A stretch of 64,000 nucleotides of DNA from Lachnospiraceae bacterium UBA3804 (lineage in GTDB: Bacteria; Bacillota; Clostridia; Lachnospirales; Lachnospiraceae): assembly GCA_002368665.1 (NCBI GenBank), contig DFEK01000001.1, positions 124,001 to 188,000 of the forward strand. Reading direction: 5' to 3'. This document shows positions 17,847-25,636 of the stretch, in pieces. Positions within the stretch are counted from its first letter, which is position 1. Every line of letters begins with the position of its first letter. The position numbers and the translations under genes are program-made. The notes under the pieces were generated by a model, which was given only the letters and a program-made list of their open reading frames with translations, did not search any database and had not been told where the DNA came from.

Positions 17847-18908
17847 ATGTATTGTACGAAATGCGGAAAAGAAATCAGTAATGATACGAAATTCTGTCCT
17901 TTTTGCGGGACAGCGACTTCCGGCGGGAACATGCTTCAGAATAATCTTGCAGCAAATGTGCAACCTACAGAAACGAAATCATCGGGTACAAACCTGAAAT
18001 TGATTCTGATTGCGGTAAATGTGCTCCTGGTTCTTTTAATTGTTGTAGTTATCATTGTGATTAAGTCACGTTCCGGGAACTCTGTGCCGAATGAAAGAGT
18101 AGAAGCAGAAGAGACCATTGACAATCCGGATTCGGATTCCTATTTTGGCGACCAAAGTCCCAGAGTGGGAAAGATAATTACATTCGGTGAATATGAACAG
18201 GACGGAAATACGGCAAACGGTAAAGAGCCGATCGAGTGGATTGTTTTGGACAAATCCGGAGGCAATACATATCTTTTGCTGAGTCTTTATGTTTTGGATA
18301 GCGCAAAATGGAGTGACGGAACGGAAAAAGGTTCCGGAGCACTGAAAGAAAGGGGATCCATTACCTATGAAGACAGTTCCATCAGGACTTTTTTAAATGA
18401 AAAATTCTCTCCGGCAGCTTTTGGTGACGAGGAATTAAAATATATTCTTCCGGTATCTTTCAGAGAAGAAGATATCGCAGTCGAGAAAGGCAATTCCTAT
18501 GCCACGGATCTGGCATTCCTGATTGATGGGGAAACATTGAATACACTGGCTTCCAGCAATACCAATCTATATGCGCTCAATAAGTATGATGTTCGTTATA
18601 ATGACGGGTGGATTTCCGTGCCGACACAATATGCGATAAGCCGCGGCGTACCAGCCTATTCATACGATGAAATCGCACAAATGGTTGGTATTAACAGTGG
18701 CAAAGGCGGTACACGTAATCCTGCAGTTCGAAGAGATTTTTCCAATGCAAACTTCTATTCTCCGTATGCGCTTCGGACAAGAAATATGAAAACCGCTCCA
18801 TCTAAAGATGCGGTCCGCTATGTGTCGGCTGCAGGAGAATATGCATTTGGTAACATTTCCGATAATTATGGTATCAGACCGGCGATTTATATCACGTTAT
18901 CGGAATAA
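17847..18908 (+). CDS. Zinc-ribbon membrane protein with DUF6273 domain (3 of 4)
   Basis: Paralogue of the preceding gene: zinc ribbon CTKC...CPFC, transmembrane segment at about 50-72, then a DUF6273 domain (ITFGEYEQD, EPIEWIVLDKSGGNTYLLLSLYVLD, SSIRTFLNEKFSPAAFG, YGIRPAIYITLS). The sequences are clearly diverged, so the duplication is not recent. It starts 12 nt after its neighbour with SD AAGGAGG. Function unknown. Confidence 0.8.
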   Translation: MYCTKCGKEISNDTKFCPFCGTATSGGNMLQNNLAANVQPTETKSSGTNLKLILIAVNVLLVLLIVVVIIVIKSRSGNSVPNERVEAEETIDNPDSDSYFGDQSPRVGKIITFGEYEQDGNTANGKEPIEWIVLDKSGGNTYLLLSLYVLDSAKWSDGTEKGSGALKERGSITYEDSSIRTFLNEKFSPAAFGDEELKYILPVSFREEDIAVEKGNSYATDLAFLIDGETLNTLASSNTNLYALNKYDVRYNDGWISVPTQYAISRGVPAYSYDEIAQMVGINSGKGGTRNPAVRRDFSNANFYSPYALRTRNMKTAPSKDAVRYVSAAGEYAFGNISDNYGIRPAIYITLSE

Positions 18909-18945
18909 CAGCAGGTAAGAATTGGTTTGACAGGAGGTATGAGCA

Positions 18946-19662
18946 TTGTTTTGCGTAAATTGTGGTAAGGAAATAAACGAGGAAAGTAAATTTTGCCCAT
19001 TTTGTGGTGCAACGGTCGGGCAGAACACCGTTTCAAATGGCGGAAGTACAGTCGTTCAAAATTCTGAGCAGAATACCGCACCGGTTCAGAAAAAAGGAAA
19101 TAAGGCTAAGGTGTTTATTCTGATCGGAACCGCTGTAATTTTGTTGGCTGCTTTGGTGGTGATTTTATGTGTTTTTCTGAAAAAGAAGGATTCGGCTCCG
19201 ATGTCTTCGTTAACCGGGGCGACCAGGGAGAAATCCAAAGCATCCTCCATAACGGACTTCAAAGGGGAATATGAGGTAATTCGTGAAGAAGAATGGATGA
19301 GTTATATTGATGATCCGCAGTGCTATCTTACGCTGACCATTAACGATGCATCTGTTCATATGGAACAGCGCCTTTTTAATTTTCCAGTGACAGATAAAGG
19401 CCCGTCAGCCAAAGGGGTTTATTTCATGAACTGGATGACGAACTGGACCTATCCAACAGACAATTTTAACCCCGGCACCGATGATGAAGGAAACCCTTGT
19501 TTCACCGAAGTGGAAAGCGGATTAGAATTGGTTTATCTGGAAGATGAAGATGTCTTTGTTTACTACAGAGACGATCTGATTTGGGAAAGCTGGCAAGGTG
19601 AGCATTATGGTGAAGAACTCGGAAGAATCGAGTTGTTACGGTTTAAAAGAAAATCAAATTAG
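18946..19662 (+). CDS. Zinc-ribbon single-pass membrane protein (4 of 4)
   Basis: Zinc ribbon CVNC...CPFC, transmembrane segment at about 53-76 (VFILIGTAVILLAALVVILC), then about 150 residues of unrecognised external domain rich in Trp, Asp and Tyr. The start is TTG at 18946, 8 nt after a perfect AGGAGG; no ATG in this frame fits the family N-terminus MFCxNCGKE. Last gene of the cluster, followed by a strong terminator. Confidence 0.75.
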   Translation: MFCVNCGKEINEESKFCPFCGATVGQNTVSNGGSTVVQNSEQNTAPVQKKGNKAKVFILIGTAVILLAALVVILCVFLKKKDSAPMSSLTGATREKSKASSITDFKGEYEVIREEEWMSYIDDPQCYLTLTINDASVHMEQRLFNFPVTDKGPSAKGVYFMNWMTNWTYPTDNFNPGTDDEGNPCFTEVESGLELVYLEDEDVFVYYRDDLIWESWQGEHYGEELGRIELLRFKRKSN

Positions 19663-19701
19663 GTGATATAAATCCATTCAGATGAAACAAAAGATGATAA
19701 A

Positions 19702-19735
19702 AACCTCCCGGATGTTTTTCCGGGAGGTTCTTTTA
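19702..19735. terminator. Bidirectional terminator between the zinc-ribbon cluster and hicB
   Basis: A perfect 11-bp stem (19702-19712 with 19719-19729) and 6-nt loop; TCTTTT follows on + and TTTTATC on -. It serves convergent transcription units. Confidence 0.85.
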
Positions 19736-20125
19736 TGCTTTAAATACCTTCATCAGACTTTCCTGCAAAACCTGGGAACAGTTGATACCTTTCTTTTCAA
19801 CAAGTTTGGCCATCCAGGCCGGAAGAGAGACGTTTTTGCGTACGGCTCGTGTTTCAGTCCTGGCACGGTAATCGATGGTATCGATAGAGATGACGGAAAG
19901 GATATCGTTTTTGCCTTTTTTTAGTTTTACCTGCTCTGTCGGAGGATTAATGGTTATACCGTTATCTTCGGCAGTTACCAGCCAGGCGGAAGCAGCGTCT
20001 TCAATCATTGTAATTGCGTCAAACAGCGTTTTTCCGGAAGAAACGCAGCCGGGAAGATCAGGTACTTTGGCCATAACTTTATCGTTATCGTTTGTAAATA
20101 CAGCGGTATAGAGATATTTCATCAT
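19733..20125 (-). CDS. hicB: HicB-family antitoxin
   Basis: Predicted antitoxin of a type II toxin-antitoxin pair that binds HicA and represses the operon. The 130 residues begin with the HicB fold (YTAVFTNDNDKVMAKVPDLPGC, SGKTLFDAITMIEDA). They end with a ribbon-helix-helix-like segment (KNVSLPAWMAKLVEKKGINCSQVLQESL) suited to DNA binding. The start codon overlaps the hicA stop, giving translational coupling. The toxin-first order is usual for hicAB. Confidence 0.92.
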   Translation of the reverse strand: MMKYLYTAVFTNDNDKVMAKVPDLPGCVSSGKTLFDAITMIEDAASAWLVTAEDNGITINPPTEQVKLKKGKNDILSVISIDTIDYRARTETRAVRKNVSLPAWMAKLVEKKGINCSQVLQESLMKVFKA

Positions 20126-20319
20126 TCCTCACCTGCCTTCTTATATGAATCTATTTCTTTTTTTATGTAACGCAAATCCGAATCGTCAAAATCGTGTCGT
20201 TTAAGAGTAATCATTGCTCCTAAAGAAGCATTAAAATACACATCATGATTTGCACCGTTACGTTTCAAGGTGTAACCGTTATCTTTCAACAGTTTTACGG
20301 CTTTTCTTCTTATGTTCAC
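20122..20319 (-). CDS. hicA: HicA-family toxin (mRNA interferase)
   Basis: A 65-residue double-stranded-RNA-binding-fold toxin. LLKDNGYTLKRNGANHDVYFN carries the conserved Gly and the catalytic His of HicA (NHDVY). The start is GTG at 20319, 8 nt after AAGGAG. Its own promoter is directly upstream. Full length, no disruption seen. Confidence 0.9.
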   Translation of the reverse strand: MNIRRKAVKLLKDNGYTLKRNGANHDVYFNASLGAMITLKRHDFDDSDLRYIKKEIDSYKKAGEE

Positions 20320-20333
20320 ATGTTTCTCCTTTC

Positions 20334-20362
20334 ATAATATACACAAAAATACACAATGTCAA
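20334..20362 (-). promoter_or_regulatory. hicAB promoter with direct repeat
   Basis: On the - strand, perfect TTGACA (complement of 20357-20362) and TATTAT (20334-20339) with a 17-bp spacer. The spacer contains two TGTGTAT copies, a possible operator for HicB autorepression. Confidence 0.7.
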
Positions 20363-20548
20363 CATACTGACCGGAACATACGGATTGGTTTGAAGTATAC
20401 AAGTATCTTATGCAGTGATCTATTGGCGATTTGCCTTGAAAAAATGGATAATAAGATTATTTAGTTTCTTTGATGGTTTTCATTATATCAAAAATATCGC
20501 GGTTGAGAATAGCGTAAAAATCTATTGTATTCTTGATTACGCTCTCTA

Positions 20549-20557
20549 TGGTATAAT
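20549..20557 (+). promoter_or_regulatory. Extended -10 promoter for surE
   Basis: TGGTATAAT (20549-20557) is an extended -10 element, with no good -35 at the usual distance. The 20363-20548 stretch holds no other recognisable feature. Transcription would start about 35 nt before surE. Confidence 0.55.
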
Positions 20558-20597
20558 GAATCTGTCGAATATAAAATAAAAAAAGATTGGAAATGAA

Positions 20598-21311
20598 ATG
20601 CGCAAAATATTAATTACAAATGATGACGGAATCGATTCCGAGGGAATGGCAAGACTGGCAAAATGTGCGCGGAAATTCGGTGAAGTCTGGATTGTTGCGC
20701 CGGACAGTCAGAGAAGCGGTGCATCACATTCCGTCATGCTGCATACGTCGTTTGAAGCATGGAAAGTGGAGTATCCGGTTGAGGGAGTACATGCTTATGC
20801 CTGCACGGGACAGCCGGCAGATTGCGTACGGATCGGTGTCTTGAACATTGTTCCGGGCAAACCGGATGTGGTCCTTTGCGGAATCAATTACGGATTCAAT
20901 GTTGCATCGGACATCCAGTATTCCGCAACCGCAGGAGCAGCTTTTGAAGCGGCTTTTCAGAGAATTCACACAATCGCTTTTTCGGAGGGCGCCATGCCGA
21001 TCCACGAGGTCGCGGATGAATATCTGGAACAGATTATTGCAAAACTTTTGGACAGTCCGCTTGGACAGGATCAGATCTGGAATGTTAATTTTCCGGAGTG
21101 TCCGCTTTCGCAGTGCAAAGGAATTCTTTGGGACAGAAAAGTTTCCAAGGGAGAATTTTATAAAGACCGGTATAATGAAACACCCATGGAGAACGGAAAG
21201 ATTTCCTTTATGGTAGAAGGAGTAAGGAACTGGGAGATTGAGCCTGATACCGATCTGGGAGCGATATTATCGGATTATGTTTCCGTGGGGACGGTAAACA
21301 ATATTTCATAA
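20598..21311 (+). CDS. surE: 5'/3'-nucleotidase SurE
   Basis: Metal-dependent nucleoside monophosphatase. The metal-binding motif ITNDDGIDSEGM is at the N-terminus; VVAPDSQRSGASH-type, CTGQPADCVR and CGINYGFNVASD segments follow in family order. Length 237 is slightly short but complete. Together with deoB, 21 nt downstream, it suggests a nucleotide-salvage pair. Confidence 0.94.
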   Translation: MRKILITNDDGIDSEGMARLAKCARKFGEVWIVAPDSQRSGASHSVMLHTSFEAWKVEYPVEGVHAYACTGQPADCVRIGVLNIVPGKPDVVLCGINYGFNVASDIQYSATAGAAFEAAFQRIHTIAFSEGAMPIHEVADEYLEQIIAKLLDSPLGQDQIWNVNFPECPLSQCKGILWDRKVSKGEFYKDRYNETPMENGKISFMVEGVRNWEIEPDTDLGAILSDYVSVGTVNNIS

Positions 21312-21332
21312 TCAGAAATAAGGAGTTAAGGG

Positions 21333-22493
21333 ATGAAAAGGGTATTTCTTGTGGTACTGGACAGCTTTGGAATCGGAGCGGAGCCGGATGCCGATTTGTT
21401 CGGTGATGTCGGAACCAATACACTCGGAAGCTGTGCAACAAGTCCGTATTTTCGATTTGAAAATATGAGAAAACTTGGTTTTTTCAATATTGACGGAGTG
21501 GAAGCGGGAGAAAAGGTCGAACAACCGACAGGTGCATTTGCGAGAATGCAGGAAGCTTCCATGGGAAAAGATACGACCATCGGTCATTGGGAAATCGGCG
21601 GAATTATTTCGCCGAAGCCTTTTCCGACTTATCCGAACGGTTTCCCGAAAGAGATCCTGGATGAGTTTTCCCGAAGGACCGGAAGGGGAGTTCTTTGCAA
21701 TCAGACCTATTCCGGAACGGTAGTCATTAACGATTACGGTGACGAGCATGTCCGGACCGGCAAATGGATCGTATACACATCGGCTGACAGTGTGTTTCAG
21801 ATTGCGGCACACGAGGATGTGGTCCCGTTGGAAGAATTATATGATGCATGCAGAATCGCAAGAGAGATCCTTCAGGGGGAACATGCGGTAGGACGTGTGA
21901 TTGCAAGACCGTTTAAGGGCGAATCCGGACATTACGAGCGCACCACGAACCGCCATGATTTTTCACTGGAGCCTACGAAGGATACGATGCTTGATGTGAT
22001 CAAAGCGCATGGTATGGAAGTTCTTTCCATCGGTAAAATCTATGATATCTTTGCGCATCGCGGAATGACCGATTATGTTTTTACGATCGGAAATACCGAC
22101 GGAATGAATAAACTGGAAGAGTGGATGGACAGGAATTTTGAAGGACTCTGTTTCGTTAATCTCGTTGATTTTGACATGGTTTACGGACACAGAAGGGATA
22201 TCGACGGCTATGCGAAAGCCCTGGCGGAGTTTGATGAGCGCCTGGCGGGATTTCTTTCCAAATTACGGGATGACGATCTCTTTATGATCACAGCGGATCA
22301 CGGTTGCGATCCCGGCTATACGAAGACTACGGATCATACCAGGGAATATGTTCCGTTCGTGGTTGCCGGAAAAAATGTAATTCCCGGAAATTACGGAACA
22401 AGAAAAACCTTCGCGGATATGGGAGCGACCGTGTTGAACTACCTCGGAATCAATGAGACATTGGACGGAAGCCCGATTCTGTGTATTAAGTAG
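21333..22493 (+). CDS. deoB: Phosphopentomutase
   Basis: Interconverts (deoxy)ribose 1-phosphate and 5-phosphate in nucleoside salvage. The 386 residues follow the alkaline-phosphatase-superfamily layout: VLDSFGIGAEPDA at the N-terminus, GKDTTIGHWEI around the catalytic Thr, NLVDFDMVYGHRRD, and ITADHGCDPGYTKTTDHTREYVP for metal binding. SD AAGGAG. Likely cotranscribed with surE and ended by the hairpin at 22607. Confidence 0.96.
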   Translation: MKRVFLVVLDSFGIGAEPDADLFGDVGTNTLGSCATSPYFRFENMRKLGFFNIDGVEAGEKVEQPTGAFARMQEASMGKDTTIGHWEIGGIISPKPFPTYPNGFPKEILDEFSRRTGRGVLCNQTYSGTVVINDYGDEHVRTGKWIVYTSADSVFQIAAHEDVVPLEELYDACRIAREILQGEHAVGRVIARPFKGESGHYERTTNRHDFSLEPTKDTMLDVIKAHGMEVLSIGKIYDIFAHRGMTDYVFTIGNTDGMNKLEEWMDRNFEGLCFVNLVDFDMVYGHRRDIDGYAKALAEFDERLAGFLSKLRDDDLFMITADHGCDPGYTKTTDHTREYVPFVVAGKNVIPGNYGTRKTFADMGATVLNYLGINETLDGSPILCIK

Positions 22494-22606
22494 AATTTGC
22501 CTTTTGATTTTTGTATATATTTACCGAATACCGCATATAGGTCATGTCGATTTATTCCGATATCGGGTATGTTCGTTGTAATGCTTATTCTTATAATGTT
22601 ACACTC

Positions 22607-22640
22607 AAACTGCATCATGGCAATATGGTGCAGTTTTTTT
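22607..22640 (+). terminator. deoB terminator
   Basis: A 12-bp stem with one G-U pair (22607-22618 with 22625-22636), 6-nt loop, then a run of T. It lies 114 nt after deoB and 30 nt before the next start, so the glycosyltransferase gene would depend on readthrough or an unseen promoter. Confidence 0.8.
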
Positions 22641-22668
22641 GTTGCATTGTTTTCAATAGGGAATCCGC

Positions 22669-24564
22669 ATGACTCATATATTTGAATTTGTCGCTTCTCA
22701 CATGCGCATTTTCGAACTCATTGTTTTCTGGTATCCGGTGGCAATGAGTCTACTTTGGATTGTCGGAAGTTTTATCTATTATTTTCGTCTGGAGTGCAAA
22801 GATCCGCTTCCTCTTCCGGATACTCCGATGGTATCCATTCTGGTTCCCACATTCAACGAATCGGCGCAGATTGCCGAGACGGTGGAGAGACTGAATAAAC
22901 TCAATTATCCCTGTTATGAAATCTTACTGATCAATGACGGAAGCAGTGACGACACTGCCGAAATAGAGCACGCCCTCGCACGGAAATACGGTAAGGTCCG
23001 CGTGGTGGATCTAAAGGAAAACTGCGGCAAGGCCAATGCCCTCGATCTGGGATTCATGGCGGCCAACAGTGAGTACTTAATCTGCGTGGACGGGGATTCG
23101 TATCTGGATAAAGACTGTATCCGCTATATGATGGCACATTTCTTAAATCCGAAGAACGGCGAACGTGTCGGTGCGGTTACAGGAAATCCCAGAGTGCGTA
23201 ACAGAAGCTCCCTGCTTGCCAGTATTCAGCTTTGCGAATATGCGAGCATTATTTCGATGATCAAGCGTACGCAGCGCGTCTGGGGCAAGGTTATGACCGT
23301 TTCCGGCGTGGTTGTGGCATATCGTAAGCGTGCGCTTTTGGAATGCGGTCTCTGGGACAGGGATCTGATCACGGAAGATATCGGAGTAACCTGGAAACTG
23401 GAACGGAATTTCTGGGATGTCCGCTATGAGCCGAACGCACTTTGCTGGATGCTTGTACCCGAAACCCTTCGAGGCCTTTACAAGCAGAGAAAACGCTGGG
23501 CACAGGGTGGTCAGGAAGTTATGTTCCGCCATTTTAATATTTTCTCGAGCTGGAAAAGAAGAAGACTGTATCCGGTCTTTACCGAGCAGATTATGAGTCT
23601 GACATGGGTGCTTTGCTGGCTTCTTTTAACGCTGACCGAAATCTTTTATCTTTTCTACAATGCGGATTCGTACGTTCCGTACCTTTGGAAATCGCAGTTT
23701 CTGTCGGTGATCTGTATGATCCAGTTCATTGTCGCACTGAATCTGGAGAAGCGCTATGACAAGACCATTTTCAAATACATGGTTTCCGCAGCATGGTATC
23801 CGGTGGTTTACTGGATCATCAACGGTGTGGTTTCCTTAAGCGCTTTGCCTAAAACCATTGCCAGCATGGTAAGGAAAAAGAAACTTGCCACCTGGAGCTC
23901 TCCGGACAGGGGAATCGGAACCAATTCCAAGAAAAAGAACAATGTGATTACGGAGGAGCAGGAATCCTACGATACGCAGTCCCATGAGAAAGAAGAGAAT
24001 GAATTTGCTTTTATTCTGCCCGACGATGAGGAGGAAGAAGTAAAAGCGTATACCGGAATCGCTTCGCTGCAGACGCAAAGAGAAGCATCCTCGGATGATG
24101 CCCACCTTGGCGGAAAGTATTACCGCAAAGAAGAGAAAAAGAAAGAAGACATCATCAAAAACCGTCAGCGCTGGTGGAAGAAGATCATCGAGATCATCAT
24201 TACTGTATTCGCCTGGGCGTTTATTCTGGTGTATGTTGCATATATCGTTTACGGAGTGGTTTGTATTTCCGCGAGCCGGACACCGATCTCGATCTTTATC
24301 TACAATGAAGCCATGGTATGGGATTCAAGACGTCTGGTATTTATTGCATTTATCATTTTGCTGGTTGAAATTGTCGTTATGATCTTCTGGAAGGAGTACA
24401 ACAGACTCAGGTTCGGCAGGAAAGACCGACGGAAATTCCGTCCGGATGTCACGGTGGAAGAGATTGCCGAGATCATGCATACGACGCCGGAGAATATCCG
24501 TCAGATCCAGGAAAAGAAGGTTGTCGTTTTCGAGAAAAACGTGGTACCGGAAGAATTGCATTAG
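22669..24564 (+). CDS. Family 2 membrane glycosyltransferase (PgaC/NodC-like) with charged cytoplasmic insert
   Basis: Predicted processive beta-glycosyltransferase making a polysaccharide. An N-terminal transmembrane segment (about 17-38) is followed by the GT2 domain: LVPTFNES, DGSSDDT, DGDS (about 141-144), TED (about 233-235) and QRKRW (about 272-276). Further membrane segments follow to about residue 395. A charged linker of about 110 residues (about 396-505), two more membrane segments, and a C-terminal tail resembling a small helix-turn-helix (VTVEEIAEIMHTTPENI) complete it. The linker and tail are not part of the core family. No obvious SD or partner deacetylase gene nearby; the product is unknown. 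Confidence 0.88.
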   Translation: MTHIFEFVASHMRIFELIVFWYPVAMSLLWIVGSFIYYFRLECKDPLPLPDTPMVSILVPTFNESAQIAETVERLNKLNYPCYEILLINDGSSDDTAEIEHALARKYGKVRVVDLKENCGKANALDLGFMAANSEYLICVDGDSYLDKDCIRYMMAHFLNPKNGERVGAVTGNPRVRNRSSLLASIQLCEYASIISMIKRTQRVWGKVMTVSGVVVAYRKRALLECGLWDRDLITEDIGVTWKLERNFWDVRYEPNALCWMLVPETLRGLYKQRKRWAQGGQEVMFRHFNIFSSWKRRRLYPVFTEQIMSLTWVLCWLLLTLTEIFYLFYNADSYVPYLWKSQFLSVICMIQFIVALNLEKRYDKTIFKYMVSAAWYPVVYWIINGVVSLSALPKTIASMVRKKKLATWSSPDRGIGTNSKKKNNVITEEQESYDTQSHEKEENEFAFILPDDEEEEVKAYTGIASLQTQREASSDDAHLGGKYYRKEEKKKEDIIKNRQRWWKKIIEIIITVFAWAFILVYVAYIVYGVVCISASRTPISIFIYNEAMVWDSRRLVFIAFIILLVEIVVMIFWKEYNRLRFGRKDRRKFRPDVTVEEIAEIMHTTPENIRQIQEKKVVVFEKNVVPEELH

Positions 24565-24687
24565 GTGAGTGTTTCCGTAAAATTACTCTGCTATACATTT
24601 TTTGAAAAAGGCGCAGCTGTTTTACTGGTTGTATGCTATCGGAAAGATGGGGCCAAGTCCCTTCTTCCGCATAAATGATTTTTTAAG

Positions 24688-24725
24688 AGAAAGCCTGAAT
24701 TCTAGCGGATTCAAGGCTTTCTTTT
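24688..24725 (+). terminator. Probable terminator after the glycosyltransferase gene
   Basis: AGAAAGCCTGAAT (24688-24700) pairs with ATTC-a-AGGCTTTCT (24709-24722) with a one-base bulge, followed by TTTT on the + strand. The intervening 24565-24687 shows no gene. Confidence 0.6.
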
Positions 24726-24962
24726 GACATCTTTACCGTTTTTCTTTACCGTAATCTCTGTAATGGCGTATTTATGGACGCTTAATACCTTAGCTTCTTT
24801 AAGTTTTAACTCTTTTTTCGTCAATTCCTGTATTACAACGTCAACACCTTTAAGGATACCCTTCTTTTGCATTTCCTTCAAGCGGTTTATTTGTACCCTT
24901 ATTTCATTGATCTCGGAATAGATGTCTGATTCAATTGTCCCACATTGTGTGTATTCTGCCAT
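24711..24962 (-). other. Short coiled-coil ORF, probable gene fragment
   Basis: An 83-residue frame from an internal Met (MAEYTQCGTIESD). It has a Leu/Ile-spaced helical region, then VLSVHKYAITEITVKKNGKD. I do not recognise a family. The second part loosely recalls the start of some Clostridial site-specific recombinases, but this is only an impression. There is no convincing SD, and the stop falls inside the terminator hairpin of the opposite strand. Probably a relic of a mobile gene, or spurious. The rest of the 24565-25050 gap holds nothing I can identify. Confidence 0.25.
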
Positions 24963-25050
24963 AGGCAGCATCTCTTTGAGCTAGCTTGGTAAGGTTTTTT
25001 CCCTTTCGTAAGATATGTGCGATATAAGGAGACTAATCCGTAAAAAGACC

Positions 25051-25082
25051 AAAAAAAGAGGTGATGTTGTGTGTCATCACCT
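25051..25082 (-). terminator. Terminator of the XRE regulator gene
   Basis: An 8-bp perfect stem (25059-25066 with 25075-25082), followed on the - strand by seven T (25057 down to 25051). It lies 30 nt beyond the stop of the regulator gene. Confidence 0.8.
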
Positions 25083-25111
25083 GAAAAATAGTAGAAGGAA
25101 GTTTACATAAT

Positions 25112-25420
25112 TCAATGAATCAATCCTTTTATGATTGATGCTACATTCTGAAGTTGATCCGGGTTGAGCTGTTTTAAATCCGAAACTGTATTACGTATTG
25201 TTTCCGGAGCTTCATTTGAAGAATCAAAAAACTCTTGCGGTGTTATATCGAGAAAATCACAGATATAGAAGAATGCTGACATAGAGGGCAGTGCTTTTCC
25301 AGTTTCTATATTGTTGATATATCCGGGGTTTTGTCCGAGAGAAAGACTCATGTCTCTTGCGGATACACCCTTTAGCGTTCTTAATTGGGATAATCTTAAC
25401 TTGAAGAATTCGTCATACAT
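25112..25420 (-). CDS. XRE-family helix-turn-helix regulator
   Basis: Predicted DNA-binding repressor of 102 residues. The HTH_3 domain (LSQLRTLKGVSARDMSLSLGQNPGYINNIETGK) covers roughly residues 8-62. A short helical C-terminal part (LNPDQLQNVASIIKGLIH) follows. The start at 25420 (MYDEFFK) is preferred over 25441 because AAGGTGGTG is at the right distance. It is divergent from the zinc-ribbon/Ig-like gene at 25637 and may regulate it and itself. Typical of accessory regions; no phage genes adjoin. Confidence 0.88.
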   Translation of the reverse strand: MYDEFFKLRLSQLRTLKGVSARDMSLSLGQNPGYINNIETGKALPSMSAFFYICDFLDITPQEFFDSSNEAPETIRNTVSDLKQLNPDQLQNVASIIKGLIH

Positions 25421-25520
25421 TATAATCACCACCTTTATCATATTCTATCCGATACGAATGGATATAATGTTTGAACAAATCCGCAAAATACAGTATAATA
25501 TTGGATATAAAGCGACATAA

Positions 25521-25550
25521 TTGCGTGATAATCTGAAATATTACTATAAT
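25521..25550 (+). promoter_or_regulatory. Promoter of the zinc-ribbon/Ig-like gene
   Basis: TTGCGT at 25521-25526 and TATAAT at 25545-25550 with an 18-bp spacer, in the divergent region shared with the XRE gene. GGATATAA occurs twice nearby (25459 and 25503) and could be operator half-sites. Confidence 0.5.
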
Positions 25551-25636
25551 TGTCTATGTCATTCTAATAATCGTAATAGAAACACTATAAGGCGGATTCT
25601 TTCAGACTATCAAAGCAATGGATAGGAGGAAACTAG

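Noticed and set aside
19682..19924. + strand open frame overlapping hicB
   Set aside because: Runs through the terminator and antisense to hicB; no SD.
22576..22597. Possible promoter (TTGTAA...TATAAT) before the glycosyltransferase gene
   Set aside because: The spacer is only about 10 bp, and any transcript would meet the deoB terminator at once.
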